64,000 nt of DNA, taken from assembly GCF_007830635.1 (NCBI RefSeq), contig NZ_VLLA01000028.1:1-64000 (forward strand), read 5' to 3'. Position 1 is the first letter of the stretch, and each line of letters begins with the position of its first letter. Of the stretch, positions 44,518 through 53,595 are shown in pieces. Under the pieces are notes generated by a model, which saw nothing but the letters and a program-made list of their open reading frames with translations, was not told where the DNA came from and searched no databases. Both the position numbers and the translations under genes were made by a program. This DNA comes from Bradyrhizobium huanghuaihaiense. Lineage in GTDB: Bacteria; Pseudomonadota; Alphaproteobacteria; Rhizobiales; Xanthobacteraceae.

Positions 44518-45738
44518 TCAACACTCCTTCGGCTCGACCGGGCCGGCGCTACGGGCGACGATCTCGTATTGGCCGGCCTTTGCCACGCCAATGTACATGT
44601 TCATCCTGCAGTGGCGCTTGCCCGGCACCATCTCCGCCGGCCCGCCAGGCCCTTCCGCAATCTTGGCGTGGTCAAGCGCGGCAGCGACAGCCTCGCGGTC
44701 AATTGTACCGGCTTCCCTCACTGCGGCTTCCCACAGCTTCAGTCCTCGATACGTGCCGGTCGCGGCGCTTCCTGCTGAGAACCGGAACTTGCCCGGAAAC
44801 TGCTTTTCGTAGGCCGACTGAATTTTGGCGCTCACCGGATCTTCCGCCGCGAGCGCCTTGTAATAGTCGAGGCTGCTGGCGAGGCCTTCGATCTCGTGAG
44901 CCTGGTTCATTTCGAGCGTGTTCTCGTCATAGTAGACGCAGCCCAGCTGTCCCCCATTCCTAGAAAAGCCCGCTTCATAAAGCTGTTTGAAGAACGAGCC
45001 GACGCCCGGGGGGATAACACTGTTGAAGACCACGTCTACCTTGTTGGACGTGATGCGGCTCACGGTCGATGAAAAATCGATTTGGTCAAGCGGGTAGTAC
45101 TCCTCGAACACCACCTCCCCGCCGCTGCTCTCGATCACCTTGCGCGCATAGGCATTGATTGTTTGCGGCCAGACGTAGTTTGATCCAGGCAGCGCGAAGC
45201 GTCTGCCACCGTTCTTGATCAACCACGGAATGAACCGGTCGCAATTCTGCGCCGGTACCGGCCCGGTGCAAAACAGATAGGGCGTGCACTCCCTGCCTTC
45301 GTAGGCCTGTGGATAGATGTAGAGCGTCTTGCCACGAGAGATGATGATGTCCTTGATGGCGTTGCGCATCGAGCTCGCAATGCCGCCGAGTACCAGGTCG
45401 ACCTTGTCTCGTTGAATCAGCTTGCGGACATTGCCAACAGCGACGGACTCGTTGGACGCGGTGTCTTCGATCAGGAGGTCGATCGGGCGCCCCAAGAGAC
45501 CACCGTTCTCGTTGATCTCGCTCGCGACCATGCGCGCGACATTGGCGTCGGTATTCCCGGCAAAGCCGAGTGCCCCCGTAAGGTCGGTGGCAATGCCAAT
45601 CCTGATCGGGCCTTCAGCGGCGTTGGCCCAGTCAGGACGGATCACCCAGCTGCCCGGGCCGGCCGCAATGGCCGCAGACACAAAGGCGAAATTGCCGAGA
45701 AAGCGGCGGCGGCTGAGTTGCCGGTGATCATTCAACAT
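44518..45738 (-). CDS. Amide/urea-type ABC transporter substrate-binding protein (copy 1)
   Basis: A 406-residue periplasmic binding protein of the AmiC/UrtA type. The N-terminus RQLSRRRFLGNFAFVSAAIA AG is a twin-arginine signal. Binding-domain segments include IGIATDLTGALGFAGNTDAN and SAATGTYRGLKLWEAA. ATG 45738 is chosen: GGGGAGG stands 8 bp before it and the Tat signal starts there. It is the last gene of the transporter operon and is a near-duplicate of the binding protein at 49705-50925. Confidence 0.9.
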   Translation of the reverse strand: MLNDHRQLSRRRFLGNFAFVSAAIAAGPGSWVIRPDWANAAEGPIRIGIATDLTGALGFAGNTDANVARMVASEINENGGLLGRPIDLLIEDTASNESVAVGNVRKLIQRDKVDLVLGGIASSMRNAIKDIIISRGKTLYIYPQAYEGRECTPYLFCTGPVPAQNCDRFIPWLIKNGGRRFALPGSNYVWPQTINAYARKVIESSGGEVVFEEYYPLDQIDFSSTVSRITSNKVDVVFNSVIPPGVGSFFKQLYEAGFSRNGGQLGCVYYDENTLEMNQAHEIEGLASSLDYYKALAAEDPVSAKIQSAYEKQFPGKFRFSAGSAATGTYRGLKLWEAAVREAGTIDREAVAAALDHAKIAEGPGGPAEMVPGKRHCRMNMYIGVAKAGQYEIVARSAGPVEPKEC

Positions 45739-45886
45739 GGAACTGACCTCCCCTTGGCTCATGGCCTTAATCCACGCGCCCTGCTCTTTCCTGGGGGGCG
45801 CGGTAACCGGAACGCTATCCGTCATTTTTCGGTTTCAAGTCGGCTCTTCGGATCAACTTTTTAAAATCGCGAACGAAGTGCAGCAA

Positions 45887-47143
45887 TCAGGACAGTCTGA
45901 AAAGCTCCCTCGCGTTCTCGCCAAGGATCCTGACCGCCAAGCGCTCTGCGTCTCGGGGGCGAAAGTAGCCGCTCGCAACTTTTTCTTTCAGAACCTCGCC
46001 GATGAGCCGGCGTGCGCCCTGTATCGCGGCAAATGTCTCCTCAACGTGAAGACAATCTCCTCCGATCATCATTCGCGATTCATCCGGCAAGACTTCAATA
46101 GCCTCGTGCAGGGCCAGCTTGAAATGGGACGGGCTCAACAGGAAGGACCAGCACAAATCGAGCCAAACATTGCGGTACACAAAAGCCATTCCCAACAAGT
46201 CCCGGCTCCAGGGATAGGCCAAATGCATCAGCAGAAAACGGGTCCGAGGATGACGCTCAATCAACCCGGTCATGCGTAGCGGGTGGGAGCCGCTTATGAT
46301 TGCCGTTCCAAGGTGAGTTTGGACTGGCAGGCCGGCTTCGCCTGCGAGCTGACAAAACAAATCGACGACAAAGTCACAGAAAGCCTTGCGCGCCGCAGGG
46401 GATGGAGACCTTTGTCCCCAGGCCTGCCGAGCGAGGTCCTCGTTCGGTTCGTCAAAGCTTAGATCCCGGTCATAGGCGAGCGCGTTTTTGAGCGCAACGT
46501 GATTGCGCCGGGCGCAGCCGGCTACGAGCTCCCGGATTGCGTCGCAATAATCGTCGAAGGTTTTCACCTCCATGCCGAGGCGCCGCAGCAACGTATGGCC
46601 GCAATTTCCATTGTGATCGCGAGATTCCGGGTGCCAGCCGAGGGCGAATGCATTGATCCGCAGGACCGCATCGTAACTTTGCCCTAGGACCGGCCGCGGA
46701 TCCATCAACGGATCGAGAAAAGGGTCCGTTACGATCCTTCCGATGGCGGCGCGCCCAATGACTTCACTTGGCCATGTCGCCTCCCTGTGGCGCAAGCGCA
46801 CCAAAGCGTCTACTGCCTCCCAGTTGTCGCGCGTGATTCCGGTTTCGGCGACGCCGTAAAGCTCGGCGACACCGCCGGCGAGGTTACGAACGAATGCATT
46901 TGAGCCGCTCCTCTCCAGGAACGGAGCAAGGGCCTCCCAGGTGGTTGGCTCGGTAGCGGTAGATAACATATCGCCAGTCGCCTTGGGCTCGGATGGCAGG
47001 ACGTGGCTTGTCCAAGCCGCATAGCTCTGCTGGAACAGTTTCAAAAGATTCACGTCCCGGCTATGTGCGACCTCGGACATGTGATGTTCATGGACATCGA
47101 CGACCTGGCACGCATTCACAAAATCGCTCATGGTTTTGGACAT
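45887..47143 (-). CDS. Amidohydrolase-family protein
   Basis: A 418-residue metal-dependent hydrolase of the amidohydrolase-2 type. The first metal motif reads VVDVHEHHMSEV (HxHH); later segments are QTHLGTAIISGSHPLRMTGL, HPRTRFLLMHLAYPWSRDLL and MMIGGDCLHVEETFAAIQGA RR (Asp ligand). Start 47143 is preferred (AGAGAGGG before the ATG). It lies between the ABC ATPase genes and the second binding protein, so the hydrolase probably processes the imported amide- or lactone-like compound. The reaction is not known. Confidence 0.82.
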   Translation of the reverse strand: MSKTMSDFVNACQVVDVHEHHMSEVAHSRDVNLLKLFQQSYAAWTSHVLPSEPKATGDMLSTATEPTTWEALAPFLERSGSNAFVRNLAGGVAELYGVAETGITRDNWEAVDALVRLRHREATWPSEVIGRAAIGRIVTDPFLDPLMDPRPVLGQSYDAVLRINAFALGWHPESRDHNGNCGHTLLRRLGMEVKTFDDYCDAIRELVAGCARRNHVALKNALAYDRDLSFDEPNEDLARQAWGQRSPSPAARKAFCDFVVDLFCQLAGEAGLPVQTHLGTAIISGSHPLRMTGLIERHPRTRFLLMHLAYPWSRDLLGMAFVYRNVWLDLCWSFLLSPSHFKLALHEAIEVLPDESRMMIGGDCLHVEETFAAIQGARRLIGEVLKEKVASGYFRPRDAERLAVRILGENARELFRLS

Positions 47144-47219
47144 CGTCCCTCTCTGTTCAGTCATCGCAAGGAACTTCAACGCGCCATCTTTCGGGCGTGG
47201 GATGGCAGCCGGGACGCCT

Positions 47220-47915
47220 CTACGGCGCCAGATACGTCAAGAGCCGCGGGTCGTCGCGCAGCTGTTGCGACGGGCCCGACAGCGCGACACGGCCGCGATC
47301 GACCACATAGGCCTGCTCCGCGACGCGCATTGCGAGATCGAGATGTTGCTCGACGATGATGATCGCGATCTCTCTGGCTAGTTCGATCAAGCGCTCGGTG
47401 ATCTCCTCGATGACGCCGATCCAGACACCCTCGGTCGGCTCATCCAGCAGGAGGAGTTTGGGGTTTCCGAGCATCGCGCGGGCGATTGCGAGCATCTTGC
47501 GCTCGCCACCGGACAACGTTCCGGCCGGCTGATCCAGACGCTGGCCGAGTTTTGGAAACATCATCATGACCCGGTCCACTGCCGATCTATCGCGGTGCAA
47601 AAGCGATCCGACGGCGAGATTGTCGCGCACCGACAGGCGCCCGAACACTGAATGCTCTTGCGGCACATATCCAATGCCGGCCCGCACCCGCTCTTCGGTT
47701 CGGCGGCGATCGATATCTTGGCCGTTGAATTGCACGCCGCCCCTCCATGCCGGCAGTTCGCCCACGATCGCCTTCATGAGCGTGCTCTTTCCGGCGCCGT
47801 TACGGCCGAGGACGGCCACACCGCCCCGCGGTGGGACGGTCATATTGACACCGAACAGCACCTGGCTGCGTCCGTAGCCGGCGTCGAGATGCTTGAGATT
47901 GAGGAATTCAGGCAC
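47220..47915 (-). CDS. ABC transporter ATP-binding protein, LivF/UrtE type
   Basis: An ATPase of about 231 residues. Walker A is LGRNGAGKSTLMKAI, the signature LSGGERKMLAIARAML and Walker B LLLLDEPTEGV. A GTG at 47915 (VPEFLNLKHLDAGYGRSQVL FGVN) is a better start than the longer open frame from 47963; it overlaps the LivG-type gene by 8 bp. Works as a heterodimer with the neighbouring ATPase. Confidence 0.9.
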   Translation of the reverse strand: MPEFLNLKHLDAGYGRSQVLFGVNMTVPPRGGVAVLGRNGAGKSTLMKAIVGELPAWRGGVQFNGQDIDRRRTEERVRAGIGYVPQEHSVFGRLSVRDNLAVGSLLHRDRSAVDRVMMMFPKLGQRLDQPAGTLSGGERKMLAIARAMLGNPKLLLLDEPTEGVWIGVIEEITERLIELAREIAIIIVEQHLDLAMRVAEQAYVVDRGRVALSGPSQQLRDDPRLLTYLAP

Positions 47916-48642
47916 GGCGCAAATAGATCTCCTGGACGCTTCTGTTGGCCTGGATCTCGGCAACCGTCCCCGACGCCAGAACCTTGCCCTGATCGAGCAC
48001 GGTTAGCCGGTCGCAGATGTCTCGGATGAAATCCAGGTCGTGCTCCACGATGACAAGCGAGCAATGCTGCTTGATCGGCTGCAGCAACTCGCCCGTGACG
48101 CGGCGCTCCTCAAGGCTCATGCCACCGGTCGGCTCGTCCAAGAGCAGAAGGCGCGGCCGGCATGCGAGCGCCATCGCGATCTCCAGCCATTGCTGCTGAC
48201 CGTGAGAAAGGGTCGCCGCAGCATCAAACGCGCGATCGGCGAGCCGGAACTGGAGGAGCAACGTCATGACCTCCTCGTGCAGTCGTCCCCGACTGCGCGA
48301 GAACGCCAGATCCAGCAGTGAGGACCGGGCCTGCAGCGCGAGCAGGATGTTGTCGTATAGCGTGAGGGTCGGTAGCACGGCGGTGATCTGGAATTTCAGG
48401 CTCATGCCCGCTCGCGCACGCTCTGGCGGCGTCAACGAGGTGACGTCAGTATTGATGAATGTCACCTTGCCTCGCGTCGGCACTAGCGCACCTGCAAGAC
48501 ACTTCATCAGCGTGCTCTTGCCCGAGCCGTTCGGCCCGATCAGGCCATGAAACTCTCTCTCGCCGACGCTGAGCGCCGCTCCGTCCAGCGCGGTGAGTTT
48601 GCCAAAGACCTTGGAGATGCCGGCGGCTTCAAGGAGCGGCAT
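47908..48642 (-). CDS. ABC transporter ATP-binding protein, LivG/UrtD type
   Basis: A 244-residue ATPase. Walker A is IGPNGSGKSTLMKCL, the signature region is LSHGQQQWLEIAMALA (LSHGQ variant, common in urea-type systems) and Walker B is LLLLDEPTGGMS. It overlaps the upstream permease gene by 14 bp. Confidence 0.92.
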   Translation of the reverse strand: MPLLEAAGISKVFGKLTALDGAALSVGEREFHGLIGPNGSGKSTLMKCLAGALVPTRGKVTFINTDVTSLTPPERARAGMSLKFQITAVLPTLTLYDNILLALQARSSLLDLAFSRSRGRLHEEVMTLLLQFRLADRAFDAAATLSHGQQQWLEIAMALACRPRLLLLDEPTGGMSLEERRVTGELLQPIKQHCSLVIVEHDLDFIRDICDRLTVLDQGKVLASGTVAEIQANRSVQEIYLRRA

Positions 48643-49711
48643 TGCGCTTCTCCTTCAGGCTCGGGCCGAAATGACCTACACGTTCCCGCTCGCCCAGCAC
48701 GAGGCTGATCAAGCCGAGGGGGCGGAACAGAATGACGAGCAACAGCAAAACGCCGAGAATGATCGGCCAGATATCGCGATAATTGTCGGAGAGCCAGAAG
48801 CTGAGGCCCTCAACAATCGCGGTGCCGATGACCGCACCGATCAATGTCCCGGAGCCGCCGAACAAGACGTAGAGCACGACCTGAGTAGACATGACCACGC
48901 CCAGCATGTTCGTCCAGACGAAGCCCTCGTGAAACGCATAGAGGCTGCCGGAAGCACCTGCGATCGCGCCGCTGATTGCGAATATGATGGCCTTCAAATG
49001 CTGCACATTGTAGCCGAAGAAGGCGATGCGCTGTTCATTCTCTCGCAATCCCGCCAGTGCCAGACCGAACTGCGACCGCAGCAAAAAGCGCGACAGAAGG
49101 TAGATCAGAACCAGAATGGCGAGAACCAGATAGTAAAATCCTGGTCCCTCGCTCAATTCGTGCGAGCCGATTGTCATCGGCGGGATCGAAGGGATACCGT
49201 TCTGGCCGCCAAGATAATGAGAACCCCGAGCGAGCCGATCGGCTGCATAAGCTCCGGTCATAGTACCAAGCGAAACGAAGACCACACTGGAGGGGTGACG
49301 GCCAAGCAGCAGGAAACCTGCCAGCAACAATGCCGCTACAAAACCGATCAAGGTTCCGGCCGGAAGAACGGCAAAAATCGATGCGACCCCGAAATCGCGT
49401 GAAAGCAGCGCCACACCGTAGCCGGCCGTGCCGAAGAACAACGACTGACCCAAGCTCAAGATCCCGGCATAGCCCCACACCAGGTCGAACGACAACGCGA
49501 AGAGGCACAGGATGAGCACTCGCGTTGCATAGACAGTGATGTAATCCCGCAGGACGAGCGGTGCGATCGAAGCGGCAATCAGCAATGCCAGTTCGAGAAT
49601 TGGAAGCACCTTCGTTCGCCCTGCGATGGCAGATGCCATGACGGGCGAACGAGCAGCTTCAATCACGTGTGGCGGGGGCTGTGTGCCAGTGCCGGTCGAT
49701 GACATCAGCAC
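48629..49711 (-). CDS. ABC transporter permease, LivM/UrtC type
   Basis: A 360-residue inner-membrane permease with about ten hydrophobic segments and the characteristic LVWGYAGILSLGQSLFFGTA GYGVALL motif, plus VLFGGSGTLIGAVIGTAIVE near the end. It overlaps the binding-protein gene upstream by 7 bp and the LivG gene downstream by 14 bp. Confidence 0.92.
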   Translation of the reverse strand: MLMSSTGTGTQPPPHVIEAARSPVMASAIAGRTKVLPILELALLIAASIAPLVLRDYITVYATRVLILCLFALSFDLVWGYAGILSLGQSLFFGTAGYGVALLSRDFGVASIFAVLPAGTLIGFVAALLLAGFLLLGRHPSSVVFVSLGTMTGAYAADRLARGSHYLGGQNGIPSIPPMTIGSHELSEGPGFYYLVLAILVLIYLLSRFLLRSQFGLALAGLRENEQRIAFFGYNVQHLKAIIFAISGAIAGASGSLYAFHEGFVWTNMLGVVMSTQVVLYVLFGGSGTLIGAVIGTAIVEGLSFWLSDNYRDIWPIILGVLLLLVILFRPLGLISLVLGERERVGHFGPSLKEKRNAAP

Positions 49712-50925
49712 TCCTTCGGATCGACCAGGCCGGCGCTACGCGCGACAATCTCGTACTGGCCGCCCTTCGCCACTCCAATGTACATGTTCATCCTGCAGTG
49801 GCGCTTGCCGGGCGCCATTTCGGCAGGCCCGCCCGGCCCTTCCGCAATCTTCGCGTGGTCGAGGGCGGCGGCTACCGCGTCGCGGTCAATTGTGCCGGCC
49901 TCCTTCACTGCAGCCTCCCACAGCTTTAATCCTCGATAGGTGCCGGTCGCGGCGCTGCCTGCCGAGAACCGGAACTTGGCTGGAAATTGTTTGTCGTAGG
50001 CCGATTGAATCCTGGCGCTTACCGGATCCTCCGCCGCAAGCACCTTGTAGTAGTCGAGGCTGCTCGCGAGCCCTTCAATCTCTTGGGCCTGGTTCATTTC
50101 CAGGAAATTTTCGTCGTAATAGACGCACCCCAGCCGCCCGCCGTTTTTGGAGAAGCCGGCTTGATAGAGCTGTTTAAAGAACGGGCTGACGCCGGGCGGG
50201 ACAATGGCGTTGAAAACCACGTCGACTTTGTTGGATATGATCCGGCTAACTGTGGAGGAAAAGTCAATCTGGTCGAGCGGGTAGTATTCTTCAAAGACGA
50301 CTTCGCCACCGCTGCTCTCGATCACCTTGCGTGCATAGGCGTTGATTGTTTGCGGCCAAACATAATTGGAGCCAGGCAGGGCAAAACGCTTACCACCATT
50401 TTTGATCAACCAGGGAATGAACTGGTCACAATTCTGTGCCGGTACCGGTCCCGTGCAGAACAGATAGGGCGTGCACTCTTTACCTTCGTAACCTTCCGGA
50501 TAGATATAGAGCGTCTTGCCGCGAGAGATAATGACGTCCTTGATCGCATTGCGCATCGAGCTCGAGATACCGCCAATCACCAAGTCGACCTTGTCTCGCT
50601 GGATCAGCTTTCGCACATTCCCCACGGCGACGGATTCGTCGGAGGCAGTATCCTCAATCAGGAGTTCGATCGGGCGTCCCAACAAGCCGCCGGAGTCGTT
50701 GATCTCCTTGACCAGCATGCGAGCGACATTGGCGTCGGTGTTGCCGGCAAAGCCAAGTGACCCGGTAAGATCGGTCGCAATGCCAAGCCTGATCGGGCCT
50801 TCCGCAGCATTTGCCCAATCCGGGCGAATTATCCAGCTGCCCGGACCCGCCGCGATGGCGGCGGAGGCGAAGGCGAAATTGCCGAGAAAGCGGCGGCGGC
50901 TCAGTTGACGGCTGGCGTTGATCAT
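49705..50925 (-). CDS. Amide/urea-type ABC transporter substrate-binding protein (copy 2)
   Basis: A 406-residue protein with a Tat signal (RQLSRRRFLGNFAFASAAIA AG). It matches copy 1 over almost its whole length: for example both have DTASxESVAVGNVRKLIQRD KVDLV and SNYVWPQTINAYARKVIESS. ATG 50925 is used (it overlaps the permease stop as ATGA); the open frame extends upstream across the permease gene without homology. Within a true LivKHMGF order it is the expected binding protein. Confidence 0.9.
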   Translation of the reverse strand: MINASRQLSRRRFLGNFAFASAAIAAGPGSWIIRPDWANAAEGPIRLGIATDLTGSLGFAGNTDANVARMLVKEINDSGGLLGRPIELLIEDTASDESVAVGNVRKLIQRDKVDLVIGGISSSMRNAIKDVIISRGKTLYIYPEGYEGKECTPYLFCTGPVPAQNCDQFIPWLIKNGGKRFALPGSNYVWPQTINAYARKVIESSGGEVVFEEYYPLDQIDFSSTVSRIISNKVDVVFNAIVPPGVSPFFKQLYQAGFSKNGGRLGCVYYDENFLEMNQAQEIEGLASSLDYYKVLAAEDPVSARIQSAYDKQFPAKFRFSAGSAATGTYRGLKLWEAAVKEAGTIDRDAVAAALDHAKIAEGPGGPAEMAPGKRHCRMNMYIGVAKGGQYEIVARSAGLVDPKEC

Positions 50926-51785
50926 CGGTTGACCCCTCTTCCCGAAACAAGGCCTTGCGGCCGGAACTTGATGAAAATGATGGCAAGCACGAACACCAGA
51001 ACGTCGGCGATAACCGGTGACATCAGCCAAGGCAGCCAGGCACTGAACGTGCCGATGACGCTGGCGCCAGCGACTGGGCCGGCGAAGGACCCGACGCCAC
51101 CGACCATCACGGCAACGAAACCCTGGATAAGAAAGCGGATGCCGAGATCGGCGAACAATGAAAAGACCGGCACGATCAGCGCGCCGGCGAGACCCGCGAG
51201 TGCCGCACCAAATGCAAAGGTGACGCTGTAGATCATGCCCGTGGAGATGCCCGAGGCACGCGCCAGCTGTGGGTTCTCCAGCGAGGCGCGGACTCGCAGG
51301 CCGAACGAGGTGTAGGCGAGCAGTGCATGGCTCGCGGCCATGACCAGCAAAGTGATGATGACGATGACGCCGCGCCAGGCCGCGAAATGCAGACTGCCGA
51401 TCGTGATAGAGCCACTGATTGGCTCCGGCACCGAGAGATACAGTCCCCCGGTCAGGCCGCGCACGGCTTCGCGAATGATCAGCCCCAGCGCATAGGTGCC
51501 AAGCATGGCGACGATTGGAGCGGCATAGAATCGGCGCACCACGAGTTTTTCCAGGACGAAACCAAGCGTGCCGACCGCGACGGGCGCGGCAAGCATGCCG
51601 AGCGGGACCGGCAAACCGACGCTGTGCATGAGATAAGTGACGTAAGCGCCGAGCAGGACGAACTCGCCTTGGGCGAAGTTGAAGATGCCCATCATGCTGG
51701 CAATGATCCCGAGACCGAGCACGACCAGCACAACAATGGCACCGAAGCTCAAAATCTCGAAGGTCGCGATAAGTAGCGTATCCAT
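50922..51785 (-). CDS. ABC transporter permease, LivH/UrtB type
   Basis: A 287-residue permease. Segments: GIIASMMGIFNFAQGEFVLL GAYV (LivH signature), LVVRRFYAAPIVAMLGTYAL GLIIRE and FVAVMVGGVGSFAGPVAGAS. About eight hydrophobic helices. First gene of the operon; its 5' region reaches a possible regulatory direct repeat at 52014. Confidence 0.92.
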   Translation of the reverse strand: MDTLLIATFEILSFGAIVVLVVLGLGIIASMMGIFNFAQGEFVLLGAYVTYLMHSVGLPVPLGMLAAPVAVGTLGFVLEKLVVRRFYAAPIVAMLGTYALGLIIREAVRGLTGGLYLSVPEPISGSITIGSLHFAAWRGVIVIITLLVMAASHALLAYTSFGLRVRASLENPQLARASGISTGMIYSVTFAFGAALAGLAGALIVPVFSLFADLGIRFLIQGFVAVMVGGVGSFAGPVAGASVIGTFSAWLPWLMSPVIADVLVFVLAIIFIKFRPQGLVSGRGVNR

Positions 51786-52013
51786 GCTGCTGCGTCACAT
51801 TCCTTGGGCTTGCGGGTAAATCATCTTCACGCCGACCGCGCGAAGGCCTGAGCTGCACGTTGGAATGCGAAGGGCTGCTGGCACGAGAGCGCTCCTGGAA
51901 GGTCATCCCGGCAATGGGAGTTGCAGGCGATGGTGGGCTTCTTGGGCGGCCCGCCTCTCGGCGCTTCATTCACGACATGCGGCGCGAGATTGCCTAGATC
52001 AACGTAGGAAGTT

Positions 52014-52030
52014 TTGAGTAATGTTGGGTA
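52014..52030 (+). promoter_or_regulatory. GGGTA-type direct repeat upstream of ABC operon
   Basis: TTGAGTA (52014) and TTGGGTA (52024) lie 10 bp apart, like the repeats at 11163, 57537 and 58064, 229 bp before the permease start. A partial CCTAGATC appears 24 bp upstream, not at the 47-bp distance of the other blocks. Confidence 0.35.
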
Positions 52031-52276
52031 ATGTTGGCCAGGCTACCGACATTGCGGACACGTTAAAGAGGTCCTACGGCGGGTCGCCGGCCGTTCTCGC
52101 CAGCCCAATTTCGATGCAGCCAAAAGCGATAGAGAGCTATCCGCATGCCCTCACCGCAGGCTCTCGCAAACGCGCGCGTCGTTAGCGCTTATCGAACTAT
52201 CGGAGGAAACCAGAAGAGCTGACGCACCATTTGCGATGGCCGCAGGCCGTGAGTTCAGCACCGAGAAGGCATCAAG
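52031..52276. other. Intergenic, nothing identified
   Basis: No gene or repeat that I can support. Confidence 0.35.
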
Positions 52277-52537
52277 TCATTGTGGCCGAACACCTGGCTT
52301 GCCGACCAGCGGAAATGTGAATTCAATTCCCGCACCCGCAAACGTGATCCACAGAGTCTGCAGCAGATCGTCGGATGCGGGAGGCGTGTCATTGTACTCT
52401 TCGAGCCGCCTGATGACGGCGCACGATAACCCGCTTCGCTCGGCCAACTGCTTCACCGACCAGTTCAGCATCCCCGTGCGGCTCTCCGCTCCCTTGCGAG
52501 TATATCGTAATGCGCGTCGATCCACACGCCGAGCCAC
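52277..52537 (-). CDS. Small XRE-type HTH protein, probably a fragment
   Basis: The frame carries AESRTGMLNWSVKQLAERSG LSCAVIRRLEEYNDTPPASD, a single helix-turn-helix like those of short XRE regulators found in rhizobia, followed by FAGAGIEFTF. The first 17 residues (Arg-rich) come from the decayed pyruvate kinase region and do not belong. It may be a complete small regulator of about 68 residues starting within the frame, or a relic. Confidence 0.5.
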   Translation of the reverse strand: MARRVDRRALRYTRKGAESRTGMLNWSVKQLAERSGLSCAVIRRLEEYNDTPPASDDLLQTLWITFAGAGIEFTFPLVGKPGVRPQ

Positions 52538-52539
52538 TC

Positions 52540-53450
52540 CCTTACACCGCCATAGTTGTTGCCGAGCGGTACAGCGTGCATCGATGGCAACGATAAGGTC
52601 GCTGTCGGCGCAGTGACCATCGAGTCCAGCATCTGGGTTGCGACGATGACGGGCTTGGCAACAAGCCGGCAGGCCCTGACGAACTCCTTTTGCCGGCCCG
52701 GCACCTCCTCAGGGGGATTTCAACCCCGAGGTCGCCTCGCGCGACCATGATGGCGTCTGACAAGTGGATCATATCCCAATACGATCAAGCGCCATCGGGG
52801 TCTCGATCTTGGCAACGCCACCGGCGGCCTCACCGATCAAAGCTCGTGCCTCGACCAGGTCAGATGGTTTCTGAACAAAGGACAGCAACCCAGTCGACGC
52901 CAAGCTCGAGGCCGAACGCAAGACTCGATCCTTCTTGGTTAGAGGCGAGATCTTGAGCAGCGCGCCTGGAAGGCTGGCGCCCTTGTGATCACGGATGACG
53001 CCGCCGATCACAACGCACGCCATTCTCCGTTCAGAACCGAGCTTTTCGACGACTAGCTAGACGAACGCCCATCGTCAATGAGCAGGGCCTGACCGGGATA
53101 AGCGGCTGCGAATATTTCTGGATGAGGCCGCGGGATTGACTGCTTCCCGCCTGTCTCTTAGCGCGAAGCAGACCGTCTCCCCGGCATCCAGCGCGAGCTT
53201 GCCTTCATCGAGCCGGCCATTGCGGATCTTCGGGCCTTGCGGATCCTGCAGCACGCCGATCGGCCGATTGAATTCCAGCTCCAGCGCACGGATCGAGACG
53301 AGCACACGGGCGTGATCGTCATGGGTCCCCGCGGCTGAAGTTCAGCGTGAAAGTATCAGCCCCCGAAAGATAGAGCGCACAAAGCTTTTCAGGTGATGCG
53401 GTTGCCGGCCCAACGGTTGCGACAATCTTGGCATGGCGTGAGCGGCGCAT
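52540..53450 (-). pseudogene. Pyruvate kinase pseudogene
   Basis: Pieces of pyruvate kinase lie in order on the minus strand but in different frames: about 53330-53440 (KIVATVGPATASPEKLCALY, TFTLNFSRGD), 53215-53305 (ELEFNRPIGVLQDPQGPKIR), 52860-52940 (LTKKDRVLRSA), 52780-52840 (GGVAKIETPMALDRI), 52710-52770 (DAIMVARGDLGVEIP) and 52590-52700 (AKPVIVATQMLDSMV). Family catalytic motifs are present but stops and shifts occur between them, and the C-terminal domain is missing. Clearly inactive. Confidence 0.85.
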
Positions 53451-53595
53451 CGTGCCCCTCTAGTTCAGAAGATAAGTTCAGCATCAAACGAGATAGGGCC
53501 GCTCACAAGGTATTCAAAGCGAGCTGGCCGACGTTGCGCACTTTCGCTCTCTCCACCGTCCGTCGTTGCTGGACCAAGAGGTGAAAACACTGCAC

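Noticed and set aside
49705..51969. A 754-residue minus-strand frame across the permease and binding-protein genes
   Set aside because: Only the last 406 codons (from ATG 50925) match a binding protein; the upstream part is the permease gene read in the wrong frame and is Arg/Pro/His-rich.
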